NCBI RefSeq assembly: GCF_003432485.1
Contig: NZ_QVNQ01000003.1
Span: 620,001-684,000 of the forward strand
Length of the DNA stretch: 64,000 nt
DNA from: Actinomadura spongiicola
GTDB lineage: Bacteria > Actinomycetota > Actinomycetes > Streptosporangiales > Streptosporangiaceae
Reading direction: 5' to 3'
Under the pieces are notes generated by a model. The model saw nothing but the letters and a program-made list of their open reading frames with translations, was not told the DNA's origin and searched no databases. This document shows, piece by piece, positions 44,011 to 53,095 of this stretch. The position numbers and the translations under genes are program-made. Each line of letters begins with the position of its first letter. The first letter of the stretch is position 1.

Positions 44011-45009
44011 TTGCCAGAGGCCATGCCGAGCCCGCCGGAGACCGTGTCGCGCCGCGCGCTGCTCGGCCGGGGCGCGGTGCTCGGCGGGGGCGCGCTCGTC
44101 CCGCCGTGGCTGGCGGGTTGCGCGGCGCGGGCGGAGGCTCCGCGCGAGGACGTGCCGACTCTGGTCGCGGCGATCGCGTCCGAGCAGAACCTGGTCGCCA
44201 CCTATGCGGCGGCGCGGGCGGCGAACCCTTCACTGGCCGGACGGCTGGACCCCGTCCTCGCGCGGCACCGGGAGCATCTGGCCGTTCTGCGGCGGCACTA
44301 CGTGCCCGGGTCGGGCGACCGCGCCGACGAGGGCGGGGCGATCCCGTCCCCGAGCGCCCTCCCGGTCCCCGGTGGCGGCGCGGCCCTCGCGGCGTTGCGC
44401 GACGCGGAGGACCGCGCGGCGCGGGAACGCGCGGCCGCCGCCGCGAAGGCGGCGCCCGGCCTGGCGCAACTGCTGGCGAGCATCGGCGCCTGCGAGGCGG
44501 GCCACGCGATGGTGGTGCGGCGGGCGGTGCGGGACCAGGCCCCGCCCGTCCGGTCGAAAGCCGACACGGAGGCGGTCCAGCGGGTCCTGGCCGCCGAGCA
44601 CGCGGCCGTGTACGGGTACGGGGTGCTCGGCGCCCGGTTGGGCGGCGCGGCGCGCGAGACCGCGAAGGCCGTCTGGAACGCGCATCGGACCCGGCGGGAC
44701 GAGCTGATGTCGGCCCTGCCCGCCGCGCCGGTCGCGGCCGCGCCCGCCTACCGGCTGCCGTTCACGGTCACCTCGCCCCGCGCCGCCGCCCGGCTCGCCG
44801 CGGTACTGGAAGAGGACCTCGTCCCCGCCTACGTCGGTCTCGCCGGCGCCTCGACCCCCGAGCTGCGGGCCTTCGCCGCCGACGGCGCGCGCCGGGCGAT
44901 GGCGCGGTCGGCGGCCTGGCGCGTGCGGGCGAACGAGCCCGCGCCGCGGGCCGCGTTCCCCGGGCTGCCCGCCACGGCGCTGTCCCCGCGTTCCGAACCG
45001 GGTGAGTGA
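44011..45009 (+). CDS. Ferritin-like (DUF4439) Tat lipoprotein
   Basis: A 332-residue protein with a twin-arginine signal ([17 protein letters not shown]) and lipobox LAGC, then two helical parts. The C-terminal half is the actinobacterial ferritin-like DUF4439 domain ([20 protein letters not shown]), in which Glu and His could bind metal; the first half contains a related [18 protein letters not shown] stretch. The gene divergent from rimP is conserved in Streptomyces. I chose TTG 44011 because GAGGAG lies seven bases upstream; ATG 44023 has poor spacing. Function unproven. Confidence 0.82.
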   Translation: MPEAMPSPPETVSRRALLGRGAVLGGGALVPPWLAGCAARAEAPREDVPTLVAAIASEQNLVATYAAARAANPSLAGRLDPVLARHREHLAVLRRHYVPGSGDRADEGGAIPSPSALPVPGGGAALAALRDAEDRAARERAAAAAKAAPGLAQLLASIGACEAGHAMVVRRAVRDQAPPVRSKADTEAVQRVLAAEHAAVYGYGVLGARLGGAARETAKAVWNAHRTRRDELMSALPAAPVAAAPAYRLPFTVTSPRAAARLAAVLEEDLVPAYVGLAGASTPELRAFAADGARRAMARSAAWRVRANEPAPRAAFPGLPATALSPRSEPGE

Positions 45010-45106
45010 TCTTCCGCACGCGGGGAACGAAGCGCCCGTCATGTCGCGTTGATCCTTTTGTCAGAGACGACGGCAGGGGACGACTCGGGGGAGGAGTACG
45101 GACAGC

Positions 45107-45409
45107 ATGACCACCACACCGCACGGCAGCGCGCTCGACGAACTGCGGGCCGCCTACCACGAGCAGCTGACGCGTCTCGCCGCCGAGCGCGACGCCGCGC
45201 GTCGGCAGGCGCGCAGGGCCCAGGCGCAGGCCGATGTGGCGCGGGCCGACCTCGCCAGCCTGAAGAGCCGGGTCGCCGAGTTGCTGAACGCCGCCGCGCG
45301 GCACCTTCCCGACCTTCCGGCCGTGGAGGCTCCGGACGCTCCGGAGCGTCCGGCCCCGCGGCGGGCCCTGCCCGCCCCCGCCGAGGAGCGCCCGGCCCGA
45401 GCGGCCTGA
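45107..45409 (+). CDS. Small coiled-coil protein
   Basis: A 100-residue protein: a helix of about 55 residues with coiled-coil character and alternating Arg/Ala/Glu (LRAAYHEQLTRLAAERDAAR, RRAQAQADVARADLASLKSR), then a Pro/Ala/Glu tail. GGAGGAG lies ten bases upstream of the ATG. There is no signal peptide. I recognise no family; it could be a scaffold or partner protein. It starts about 100 bases after the ferritin-like gene. Confidence 0.65.
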   Translation: MTTTPHGSALDELRAAYHEQLTRLAAERDAARRQARRAQAQADVARADLASLKSRVAELLNAAARHLPDLPAVEAPDAPERPAPRRALPAPAEERPARAA

Positions 45410-45501
45410 CCGGCGGGCCGCTCGGGCCGTTCGGGCCGGGCGCCGACGGTGGTGTTACCGACGTGTGTTGAGGTCGTGTCGAGGGCTGTAGGGTCAAGCG
45501 G

Positions 45502-46575
45502 ATGACCGCGTACGGGCTCCTCGTCTCCCCCTCCCACAACCGGGTGTACGCGCAGGCGGCGGCCGGCCTGGTGAAGGCGGAGCTGGGTGTGTTCAGCGAG
45601 CGGGCCCTCGACGGACGGGTCCGCGACATCAGGGAGACGGAGCTCGGTGGCGTCCCGTACGTCACGTTCTCCGGCGACCTGACGGAGCAGGACGTCAGGC
45701 TCCTGTCGAACCTGTCGTCGCTGTACGCGCTGTTCCGCATCGAGGGCGACCTTCTCCGGCCGGTGACGCTCCGGCCCCTCGACCTGTTCGGCAGTGACCT
45801 GCTCACCATCCAGAAGTACGCCGGCAAGACGAACGAGTACTTCACCAAGCTTCTGTTGAACGTCACCGCGATGGCGATGGACGCTCCCATGGACCTGGTC
45901 ACCGGCCGTCCGCGCGTCCTCGATCCGATGTGCGGGCGCGGGACGACCCTGAACCAGGCCATGATGTACGGGTTCGACGCCGCCGGGATCGACATCGACG
46001 GCAAGGACTTCGACGCCTACGCGGCCTTCATCAAGACCTGGCTGCGCAACAACCGGGTCAAGCACCAGGCCGAGATCACCAACATCCGCCGGGAGAGGTC
46101 CGTGCTGGGGCGCCGCCTGCACGTGACGTACGGGGCGTCCAAGGAGCAGTACAAGAGCGGTGAGACGAGGGAGATCACCGTGGTGAACGCCGACTCCCTC
46201 GACGCCGGCAAGTTCTTCAGGCCCGCCTCGTTCGACATGATCGTGACCGACGCGCCGTACGGCGTCCAGCACGGCAGCCGCCCCAGGGGCGGGCGACCCG
46301 GCCCCCAGGGCGACAAGGGACGCAAAGGCAGACCGCAACTGTCGCGCAGCCCGGTCGAACTGCTGACGGCGGCCGTCCCCGAGTGGGTTCGCCTCCTGCG
46401 TCCCGGCGGTGCCGTCGGCATCTCCTGGAACACGTTCGTGGGCGGTCGTGACGAGATCGCGGGGATCCTGGCGTCCAACGGACTGGACGTCCAGGACTCC
46501 GAGGCCCACCGGGGCTTCCGCCACCGCGTGGACCAGGCCATCACCCGCGACCTCGTCACCGCCCGCAAGCCCTGA
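45502..46575 (+). CDS. TRM11-like SAM-dependent methyltransferase
   Basis: A 357-residue Rossmann methyltransferase. Motif I is VLDPMCGRGTTLNQAMMYG followed by AAGIDID; motif IV is TDAPYGVQHG, in the position where N2-guanine tRNA and N6-adenine methyltransferases have (D/N)PPY. A basic Gly-rich insert follows (RPRGGRPGPQGDKGRKGRPQ). The N-terminal 130 residues lack a clear THUMP domain. Family knowledge suggests an RNA (tRNA or rRNA guanine) or DNA substrate; I cannot choose. It is a free-standing gene ending 11 bases before a convergent HAD gene. Confidence 0.82.
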   Translation: MTAYGLLVSPSHNRVYAQAAAGLVKAELGVFSERALDGRVRDIRETELGGVPYVTFSGDLTEQDVRLLSNLSSLYALFRIEGDLLRPVTLRPLDLFGSDLLTIQKYAGKTNEYFTKLLLNVTAMAMDAPMDLVTGRPRVLDPMCGRGTTLNQAMMYGFDAAGIDIDGKDFDAYAAFIKTWLRNNRVKHQAEITNIRRERSVLGRRLHVTYGASKEQYKSGETREITVVNADSLDAGKFFRPASFDMIVTDAPYGVQHGSRPRGGRPGPQGDKGRKGRPQLSRSPVELLTAAVPEWVRLLRPGGAVGISWNTFVGGRDEIAGILASNGLDVQDSEAHRGFRHRVDQAITRDLVTARKP

Positions 46576-46586
46576 CCGTCACCCCG

Positions 46587-47288
46587 TCATGGAGCGTGCC
46601 AGCGTTCGACGTGCGGGAGCAGTTCGGTCAGGTCGTGGATGAGGGCGTCGGGCGGCGTGAGGCCGGGACGTTCGAAGGCGTGGGTGGTCTGGTGCCGGAT
46701 CTGGACGGCGCGCAGCCCGGCGGACTTGGCGCCGTGGATGTCGTCGTAGGGGCGGTCGCCGACGAAGACGCAGGACGCGGGGTCGGTGGCGCCGACGGCG
46801 TCCATGGCGGCGCGGAACGCCTCGGCGTGCGGTTTGGTCCAGGGGATCTCGCTGGAGTAGACGGCGCCGTCGAGCAGATGCAGGACGTCGTCGCGGGCGA
46901 AGATGCGTTCGTGCAGGTCACGTGACCAGATGGTGTTGGACAGGACCCCGATCCTGATGTCGCGGTCGCGAAGGGCGCGGAACAGGTCGGGAACGGCCGG
47001 GTCGGTGTGGGTGTGCGGTGTCCATGTCTCGAAGTGGGTGGCGAGAAGCGCCTCGGTGGGCTCGATCCCGGCGATCTCGAAGAGTTCGGCGAGGGTGGCG
47101 CTGCGGTGCTCCTCGTCGCCGCGTCGCCACAGGTCGAGTTCGGCGGCGGCGAGGGCGGTGGCGGCCCGCTCGACGTCGTCCGGGGGGAGGTGGGCGGTGC
47201 AGATCGTGCGCCACATGTCGGCCAGTTCGATGTCGTGCCAGGGGGTCAGCGTGCCGCCCCAGTCGAAGATCACAGCTTGTACGCCCAT
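46587..47288 (-). CDS. HAD-family hydrolase
   Basis: A 233-residue haloacid dehalogenase-type phosphatase. Motif I is VIFDWGGTLTPW (nucleophile Asp; the second Asp of DxD is Gly), motif II IGVLSNTIWSRD, motif III the Lys in PWTKPHAEAF, and motif IV VFVGDRPYDDIHGAK. The helical cap lies between motifs I and II. The substrate is unknown, probably a small phospho-metabolite. ATG 47288 is chosen because it begins directly at the family start MGVQAVIFDWGGT. A second, divergent HAD lies at 61.3 kb. Confidence 0.9.
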   Translation of the reverse strand: MGVQAVIFDWGGTLTPWHDIELADMWRTICTAHLPPDDVERAATALAAAELDLWRRGDEEHRSATLAELFEIAGIEPTEALLATHFETWTPHTHTDPAVPDLFRALRDRDIRIGVLSNTIWSRDLHERIFARDDVLHLLDGAVYSSEIPWTKPHAEAFRAAMDAVGATDPASCVFVGDRPYDDIHGAKSAGLRAVQIRHQTTHAFERPGLTPPDALIHDLTELLPHVERWHAP

Positions 47289-47393
47289 GACCGGATCGTA
47301 ATTCCTGATCTGGAAGGCGCCACCGGGAGTAGGCGGCCGGTCAACGGGGATACCGGACCGATCAGCGCAAACCACAACGAACCGGGAGGAGCC

Positions 47394-47666
47394 ATGAGGG
47401 CGCGTAAGCCCGGTGAGGACAGGGACTTCCGCGACGACATCGACGACATGGGCGACAACACGCAGGACGAGCAGATCCGGCTGACGGAGGAGTACGTGAC
47501 GGATCCGCCGGCGGAGGAACTCGTCCGGGAGGAGCCCGACCAGAGCCGGGACGGGCTCGGCATCACCGACTACGAACGGCAGACGGCCCGGGAGGACGAG
47601 GAGGAGCGGCCGCGCCCGGACACACCCGCGGAGTCCGACGCGGTGAACCCGACCCGAAGGCCCTGA
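47394..47666 (+). CDS. Small acidic hydrophilic protein
   Basis: A 90-residue protein rich in Asp, Glu and Arg with no hydrophobic segment (FRDDIDDMGDNTQDEQIRLT; EELVREEPDQSRDGLGITDY). The ATG has GGGAGGA three bases upstream, tighter than optimal. Predicted to be largely disordered. It resembles the stress-linked small acidic proteins often seen in actinobacteria, but I can name no family. It is isolated between the HAD gene (divergent) and the ROK gene (convergent). Confidence 0.65.
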   Translation: MRARKPGEDRDFRDDIDDMGDNTQDEQIRLTEEYVTDPPAEELVREEPDQSRDGLGITDYERQTAREDEEERPRPDTPAESDAVNPTRRP

Positions 47667-47670
47667 CCAG

Positions 47671-47698
47671 GATCGGCCTAGACGGATCGGCCTAGACG
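47671..47698. repeat. 14-bp tandem duplication at the ROK 3' end
   Basis: GATCGGCCTAGACG occurs twice in a row. The second unit contains the stop codon of the minus-strand ROK gene (47692-47694). Confidence 0.85.
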
Positions 47699-48921
47699 GG
47701 AGTGTCCTCGGGCGCCTTCAACCGGGCGAGGACCTGGACCGGGTCGGCGAGGACGTCGGCGAACGCGAACTCGGCGGCGCCGACGAGGGTGGTGTCGTCG
47801 CCGAGCGCGGCGGTGCGGAGCTTGACCTTCTCGCGGGGCGCGGCGAGCGCGCCGGTCGCGAGGACGCTGCGGACCTGCGCGGCGGCCCCGAGGTAGATGT
47901 CGCGGAGCGTTCCGCCGAAGACGACGAGGCCGGGGTTGAAGACGTTGACGAGGTTGGCGACGCCGAGGCCGAGCCAGGTGCCGACGCGGTGGAGTGCCTC
48001 GCGGGCGTCGATGTCACCGGCGTCGGCGGACACGACGACGTCGCGGACGGCGTCACGGCCCGGCCGCCCGGCGATCTCCTCGCGGCCGGCGTGGGCGAGC
48101 AGCGTCCGCTCCCCCACCTCCGCCTCCAGGCAGCCCCGCGAGCCGCAGGCGCAGGTCCGCCCGCCCGGGTTGACGATCATGTGGCCGACTTCGCCGCCGT
48201 AGCCCTCCTCGCCGCCGAGCAGCCGCCCGTGCGCGATGATGCCGCCGCCGACGCCGACGTCGCCGTGGAGGTAGATGAGGTTGTCGTAGCCGACGCCCGC
48301 GCCACGCGCGTGTTCGGCGAGCGCGCCCAGGTTCGCGTCGTTGCAGACGGAGACGGGGATGCCGAGGCCGAGCCGCCGGGACAGCGCGTCGCCGAGCCGC
48401 GGGTCGCCGACGTCGAGGTTGGGGCCGAACATGATGGCGCCGTCGGAGCGGCGGACGACGCCGGGGAACCCGACGGCGGCGCCCACGCACACGGCGTCGC
48501 TTCCGGCCTTGCGGACGAGGGAGCGGGCGCCCGCGGCGAGGACGCCGAGCAGGTCGCCGGGGTCGGCGTCGCGGGCCCTGACGCCCTCGCGGCGGTCCAG
48601 GACGACGCCGCCGAGCCCGACGCGGGCCACGACGACCCGGTCGACGCCGACCTCGAACGCCAGCACGTACACGCGGGTGGACTCGGGCCGGACGACGAGG
48701 GACGGCCGTCCGGCGCGGCGCCCCGGGCCGCGGGGCAGTTCCTCGCGGACGAGCCCGGCGGCGGTGAGGTCGGCCGTCAACGCCATGATCGTGCTGCGGT
48801 TGAGGCCGAGGGACTCGGCGAGCGTCGCCCGGGACGCGGGCCCGCGCAGGTGCACGAAGCGCAGCAGCGTCCCGAGGTTGTGCCGCCGGATGTCCTCCTG
48901 TGACGGGCCGGCCTTCATCAT
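47692..48921 (-). CDS. ROK-family transcriptional regulator
   Basis: A 409-residue ROK repressor: N-terminal winged helix (NLGTLLRFVHLRGPASRATL, ESLGLNRSTIMALTADLTA), then the sugar kinase-like ROK fold with the zinc motif CACGSRGCLE and GEVGHMIVNPGG. Such proteins (XylR/NagC type) repress sugar uptake genes and respond to the free sugar. It is the last gene of the ABC importer operon and its ATG overlaps the second ATPase stop by four bases (ATGA). It probably binds the three inverted repeats before the operon's first gene. Confidence 0.93.
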   Translation of the reverse strand: MMKAGPSQEDIRRHNLGTLLRFVHLRGPASRATLAESLGLNRSTIMALTADLTAAGLVREELPRGPGRRAGRPSLVVRPESTRVYVLAFEVGVDRVVVARVGLGGVVLDRREGVRARDADPGDLLGVLAAGARSLVRKAGSDAVCVGAAVGFPGVVRRSDGAIMFGPNLDVGDPRLGDALSRRLGLGIPVSVCNDANLGALAEHARGAGVGYDNLIYLHGDVGVGGGIIAHGRLLGGEEGYGGEVGHMIVNPGGRTCACGSRGCLEAEVGERTLLAHAGREEIAGRPGRDAVRDVVVSADAGDIDAREALHRVGTWLGLGVANLVNVFNPGLVVFGGTLRDIYLGAAAQVRSVLATGALAAPREKVKLRTAALGDDTTLVGAAEFAFADVLADPVQVLARLKAPEDTPV

Positions 48922-49676
48922 CGGCGCGGCCCCGGCGCTCCGCCCGCCCCCGACGTGATCAGTTCCACGACCTCCCGGTGCGTGACGTCGGCGGTCTTGA
49001 CCTGGGCGACCATCCGGCCGAGGTACAGCGCGGCGATCCGGTCGGAGACCGCGAACACGTCGTTCATGTTGTGGGAGATCAGCACGACGGCCAGGCCCCG
49101 GTCGGCGAGCCGCCGGACGATCTCCAGTACCTGCTGGGTCTGGGCGACGCCGAGCGCGGCGGCGGGCTCGTCCAGGATCACGACCTTGCTGTCCCACAGG
49201 ACGGCGCGGGCGATCGCGACGGTCTGCCGCTGCCCGCCGGACAGCGTCGAGACCCGGTGCCGTACCGAGCCGATCGCGCGCACGGAGAGCCCCGACAGGG
49301 TGGTGCGCGCCATCTCCTCCATCGTGTCCTCGTCGAGCGCGAGGCCGCGGCGTTGCTCCCGTCCAAGGAAGAGGTTCTGGACGATGTCGAGGTTCTCGCA
49401 GAGCGCGAGGTCCTGGTGGACGATCTCGATGCCGAGCCGGCTGGCGTCCCGCGGGTCGCCGACCCGGACCGGCCTGCCCTCGAAGCGGTACTCGCCCGCG
49501 TCGAACGGGTGGATCCCGCCGATGCATTTCACCAGGGTGGTCTTGCCGGCGCCGTTGTCGCCGACGAGCGCGGTGACCTCGCCCGGGTAGGCGCGGAACG
49601 CGACGTCGTGCAGGACCTTCACGGAACCGAAGCTCTTGTCGATGCCGCGCAGATCCAGTGCTGGCGTCACTGACAT
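48918..49676 (-). CDS. Sugar ABC transporter ATP-binding protein, second copy
   Basis: A 252-residue single-domain ABC ATPase: Walker A GDNGAGKT, Q-loop VHQDLAL, signature LSGGQRQTVAIARA, Walker B VVILDEPAAAL (Ala in place of the usual Thr after DEP), and H-loop LISHNMNDVF. It is a close paralogue of the ATPase at 51.1 kb, sharing long stretches such as LGVAQTQQVL. It is separated from the permease by 172 bases containing a strong hairpin. ATG 49676 is preceded by GGGAG at ten bases. It could replace, or pair with, the first ATPase. Confidence 0.92.
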   Translation of the reverse strand: MSVTPALDLRGIDKSFGSVKVLHDVAFRAYPGEVTALVGDNGAGKTTLVKCIGGIHPFDAGEYRFEGRPVRVGDPRDASRLGIEIVHQDLALCENLDIVQNLFLGREQRRGLALDEDTMEEMARTTLSGLSVRAIGSVRHRVSTLSGGQRQTVAIARAVLWDSKVVILDEPAAALGVAQTQQVLEIVRRLADRGLAVVLISHNMNDVFAVSDRIAALYLGRMVAQVKTADVTHREVVELITSGAGGAPGPRR

Positions 49677-49786
49677 GCCGAGGGGCTCCCACCGTGCCAC
49701 ACCGCCGCCGCGCGCCAGGCGGCCGTGATCCGCGAGCGTACCAGCAGCGTTCGGCGGCCCGGAACCGCCGGTCGGGCCGGGGGGCA

Positions 49787-49828
49787 GTGCGGGGGAACCG
49801 ATGGTCCGGGCCATCGGTTCCCCCGCGC
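49787..49828 (-). terminator. Strong intra-operon hairpin after the permease gene
   Basis: A 16-bp or longer stem built on GGGGGAACCGATGG and its complement, loop TCCGGG, 20 bases beyond the permease stop. No T-tract follows. It may terminate, attenuate, or stabilise the upstream mRNA. Confidence 0.75.
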
Positions 49829-49848
49829 CCCCGGTCGCGTTCACGGGC

Positions 49849-51132
49849 TCATCTCCCCACGTTCGACCGGCGACGCCTGGCCAGGGCGTCGATGGCGGCG
49901 GCGAAGAGCAGCACCAGCCCGGTGATCAGGTAGCTGAGGTAGGCGCTGGTGCCGAGCAGCCCGAGCCCGTTGTCGATGAGCGCGATGACGAGCCCGCCGA
50001 GGACGGCGTCGCGGGCCTTGCCGCGCCCGCCGAACAGGCTCGTCCCGCCGATGACGGCGGCGCCGACCGCGTACAGGAGGGTGTTCCCGCCGCCCGCGTC
50101 GGTGGCGACGGAGTTCAGCCGGGACGCGGCGACGATCCCGCTGACCGCGGCCAACCCGGAACCGATCATGAAGACGGAGACGCGGACGCGGGTGACGTTG
50201 ATCCCGGCGCGGCGGGCGGCCTCGGCGTTGCCGCCGACCGCGTAGATGTGCCGTCCGTAGGCGGTGCGGCCGAGCACGAACGTGCAGACGATCAGCAGGG
50301 CGCCGACCAGCGGCACGCCCCACGGGATGCCGCCCAGCGTGATCAGCGGGCTCGGCGCCCGGTCCAGGCTGAGCACATAGGTGCCGATTAGCAGGGCCGC
50401 CGCGACGACGGCGCACTGCGCGAGCACGAACCCGATCGGCTTCGAGTGCAGGTCGCGGACGTGCCGGCGCCGCCACCGCAGCAGCTGCGTCGCGGTGTAT
50501 CCGGCGACGCACGCGGTGGCGAGCGTCCAGCCGAGCCAGATCGGCATGTTCCTGTTGGACAGCGCGACGATCAACTCGTCGCGGACGGCCACGGTGCCGC
50601 CCTCGCCGATCAGCCGGAGCGTCACCCCCTGCAACCCGAGGAAGAACGCCAGCGTGACGACGAACGACGGGATGCGCAGCACGGACACGAGCCAGCCGAT
50701 GGTGGTCCCGATGACGATGCCGATCGCGACGGCGCTGAGGACCGCGACGTACCAGGGCTGCCCGGCGTCGGTGATGAGCTTGGCGAGGACGGCCGCGCAC
50801 AGCCCGCTCGCCACGCCCGCCGACAGGTCGATCTCTCCGAGCAGCAGGACGAACACCAGCCCCATCGCGAGGATCGTGATGGGCAGGGCCTGCACGGACA
50901 GGTTCGCCATGTTCCCCTTGCTGAGGAACGTGTCGGGCTTCAGCGCGGTGAACAGCGCGACCAGGGCGATCAGGCCGAGGACGGCGGGCAGCGCGCCGAG
51001 TTCGCCCGCCCTGATCCTGTCCCGGTAGTCCCGCAGCGCGGAGCCCATGTCGTGGACGCGCCGGTCGGCCGCGAAGTCCGACTCCGCCAAGGTCATGGCG
51101 GTCTTCTCACCGCCCGGGATGTCGGTGGACAC
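49849..51132 (-). CDS. Sugar ABC transporter permease (XylH/RbsC type)
   Basis: A 427-residue permease with about ten or more hydrophobic helices. LLLGEIDLSAGVASGLCAAV and the cytoplasmic coupling loop AVGGNAEAARRAGINVTRVR are the BPD_transp_2 signatures. The length exceeds RbsC (about 320) and agrees with XylH-type permeases. The N-terminal 35 residues are cytoplasmic. GTG 51132 is preceded by AAGGGGGA. It starts 11 bases after the first ATPase gene. Sugar specificity (xylose or another pentose/hexose) is inferred from family resemblance only. Confidence 0.92.
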   Translation of the reverse strand: MSTDIPGGEKTAMTLAESDFAADRRVHDMGSALRDYRDRIRAGELGALPAVLGLIALVALFTALKPDTFLSKGNMANLSVQALPITILAMGLVFVLLLGEIDLSAGVASGLCAAVLAKLITDAGQPWYVAVLSAVAIGIVIGTTIGWLVSVLRIPSFVVTLAFFLGLQGVTLRLIGEGGTVAVRDELIVALSNRNMPIWLGWTLATACVAGYTATQLLRWRRRHVRDLHSKPIGFVLAQCAVVAAALLIGTYVLSLDRAPSPLITLGGIPWGVPLVGALLIVCTFVLGRTAYGRHIYAVGGNAEAARRAGINVTRVRVSVFMIGSGLAAVSGIVAASRLNSVATDAGGGNTLLYAVGAAVIGGTSLFGGRGKARDAVLGGLVIALIDNGLGLLGTSAYLSYLITGLVLLFAAAIDALARRRRSNVGR

Positions 51133-51143
51133 CTGGTCCCCCT

Positions 51144-51929
51144 TCAGATGTTCTCGGCGGCGGTCCGCGGCGCGAGGCCGAGACCGCCGGAGCGGCCGGA
51201 GGTGATGAGTTCCACGATCTGGCCGTGGGTGACCTCGGAGCGGGCGACGTCCGCCGCGACCCTGCCGAGGTACAGCGCGGTGATGCGGTCGGCGACGGCG
51301 AACACGTCGTTCAGGTTGTGGGAGATGAGCACGACCGCGTGCCCGGTGTCGGCGAGCCGCCGGACGAGGTTGAGGACCTGCTGGGTCTGGGCGACGCCGA
51401 GCGCGGCGGTGGGCTCGTCCAGGATCACGACCTTCGACTCCCACAGCGCGGCCTTCGCGATCGCGACGGTCTGCCGCTGCCCGCCCGACAGGCTCGCCAC
51501 CTGCTGCCGGACGGACTTGACGGTGCGGATCGACAGCCGCGCGAGGGTCTCCCTGGCCGCCTGCTCCATCGACGGCTCGTCCAGCACGAGCCCCCTGCGC
51601 CGCTCCCGGCCGAGGAACATGTTCTGCACGATGTCGAGGTTGTCGGCGAGCGCGAGGTCCTGGTAGACGACCTCGATGCCGAGCGCCGAGGCGGCGCGCG
51701 GACCGTCGACGGACACCTGCCGTCCGTCGAACTCGATCCGCCCTGAGTCGAAGGGATGGGTCCCGGCGATGCACTTGATCAGCGTGGACTTGCCCGCGCC
51801 GTTGTCGCCGACGAGGGCCATGACCTCACCGAGCCGCACCGTGAAGTCCACGTCGTGCAGCACATGGACGGCGCCGAAGCTCTTGTTGAGCCCGGTCACT
51901 CGGAGGACGGGGTCTCCGTTGTCTGCCAC
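51144..51929 (-). CDS. Sugar ABC transporter ATP-binding protein, first copy
   Basis: A 261-residue single-domain ABC ATPase: Walker A GDNGAGKS, Q-loop VYQDLAL, signature LSGGQRQTVAIAKA, Walker B VVILDEPTAAL, H-loop LISHNLNDVF. It has half the length of RbsA/XylG, which fuse two domains. GTG 51929 has GGAGGGAG five bases upstream. It lies between the binding-protein and permease genes with 14- and 11-base gaps, so it is the canonical ATPase of this importer. Confidence 0.93.
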   Translation of the reverse strand: MADNGDPVLRVTGLNKSFGAVHVLHDVDFTVRLGEVMALVGDNGAGKSTLIKCIAGTHPFDSGRIEFDGRQVSVDGPRAASALGIEVVYQDLALADNLDIVQNMFLGRERRRGLVLDEPSMEQAARETLARLSIRTVKSVRQQVASLSGGQRQTVAIAKAALWESKVVILDEPTAALGVAQTQQVLNLVRRLADTGHAVVLISHNLNDVFAVADRITALYLGRVAADVARSEVTHGQIVELITSGRSGGLGLAPRTAAENI

Positions 51930-51943
51930 GTGTCTCCCTCCGG

Positions 51944-53020
51944 CTACTGGATGCCCGCGTCCTTGCACTTGGCGGCGTACGCGCCCTTGCACAGGTCCGC
52001 CTTCTTGACGAACCCGTCGTCGACGACCCGCTTGACGTTGCCCTTGTCGACGGGGACCGGCGTCAGCAGCACCGACGGAACGTCCCGCTTGCCGGTCGGG
52101 TCGTGCACGGTGCCGTTGGTGGTGCCCTTCTCCCCTCTGATCAGGGAGACGGCGAGCCGTGCGGCGGCGTCGGCCTCCTGCTTGACGGGCTTGTACACCG
52201 TCATGCACTGGTTGCCGTCCAGGATGTTCTGTAGGCCCTGAAGGGTCGCGTCCTGCCCGGTCACGGCGACCTCACCGGCCTGCTTGTTCTTCTTGAGGAT
52301 CGACACCACCGCGTTGCCGAGCGCGTCGTTGGCGGCGACCACGCCGTCGATCCCGCCCCGCTGCCCGGTCCACATCTGCTCGAAGATCGTGGCGGCCCGC
52401 TCGGCCTTCCACTCCGGAACGGCCTGCTCGGCGACCTTCGTGTAAGTGGTCGCCTTGTCGAGGACGCTGTGCGCCCCCTGGGAGAACAGGGTCGCGTTGT
52501 TGTCCGTGGGCGCCCCGTTCAGGTACACGATGTTCGCCTTCTCCTCGCCCAGGCACTTCCGCAGCCCCCGGCCGAGTTCCTCCCCGACCTTCACGTTGTC
52601 GAACGACACGTAGTAGTCGGCGACGCCGCCGAGGGTGAGCCGGTCGTAGTCGATGGTCTTGACGCCCTGCGCCTGCGCCTTGCGCTGGACGGCGGCAGCG
52701 GAGTTGGAGTCGAGACCGTCCACGACCAGGACGGTGACTCCGCTGGTGAGCATCTGGTCGGCGATCGTCTGGAACCGCTGCGCCGACCCCTCGGCGTTCT
52801 GGATGTCGTACTCGACGCCCGCCGCCTTGAACGCCTGCTCCAGGTACGGCCGGTCGAAGCTCTCGTATCGGACGGACGAGGTCGTGTCAGGAAGGATCAC
52901 GCCGACCTTGCCCTTGGCCGCCTCCGCGTCGCCGCCGGAGCCGGAGTCGTCCCCGCACGCGGTGAGCGCGAGCCCCGCGGCGGTCGTGAGGGCCATCAGG
53001 CCGAGGAACCCCTTGCGCAT
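51944..53020 (-). CDS. Sugar-binding lipoprotein of ABC importer (XylF type)
   Basis: A 358-residue periplasmic-binding-protein 1 family lipoprotein: signal peptide MRKGFLGLMALTTAAGLA, lipobox ALTAC, then KVGVILPDTTSSVRYESFDR, QMLTSGVTVLVVDGLDSNSA, and GVVAANDALGNAVVSILKK. FDRPYLEQAFKAAG and the TGQDATLQGLQNILDG region resemble XylF. ATG 53020 has AAAGGA nine bases upstream. It is the first gene of the importer operon; its roughly 310-base leader holds three similar inverted repeats. Confidence 0.93.
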   Translation of the reverse strand: MRKGFLGLMALTTAAGLALTACGDDSGSGGDAEAAKGKVGVILPDTTSSVRYESFDRPYLEQAFKAAGVEYDIQNAEGSAQRFQTIADQMLTSGVTVLVVDGLDSNSAAAVQRKAQAQGVKTIDYDRLTLGGVADYYVSFDNVKVGEELGRGLRKCLGEEKANIVYLNGAPTDNNATLFSQGAHSVLDKATTYTKVAEQAVPEWKAERAATIFEQMWTGQRGGIDGVVAANDALGNAVVSILKKNKQAGEVAVTGQDATLQGLQNILDGNQCMTVYKPVKQEADAAARLAVSLIRGEKGTTNGTVHDPTGKRDVPSVLLTPVPVDKGNVKRVVDDGFVKKADLCKGAYAAKCKDAGIQ

Positions 53021-53095
53021 AGCCCGGGTCCTTTCTGGCGCGGCCGCCGTGCTCGCGGCCGGGGTGGACCGACGCCGGTGTCCCCGCCCACCGAC

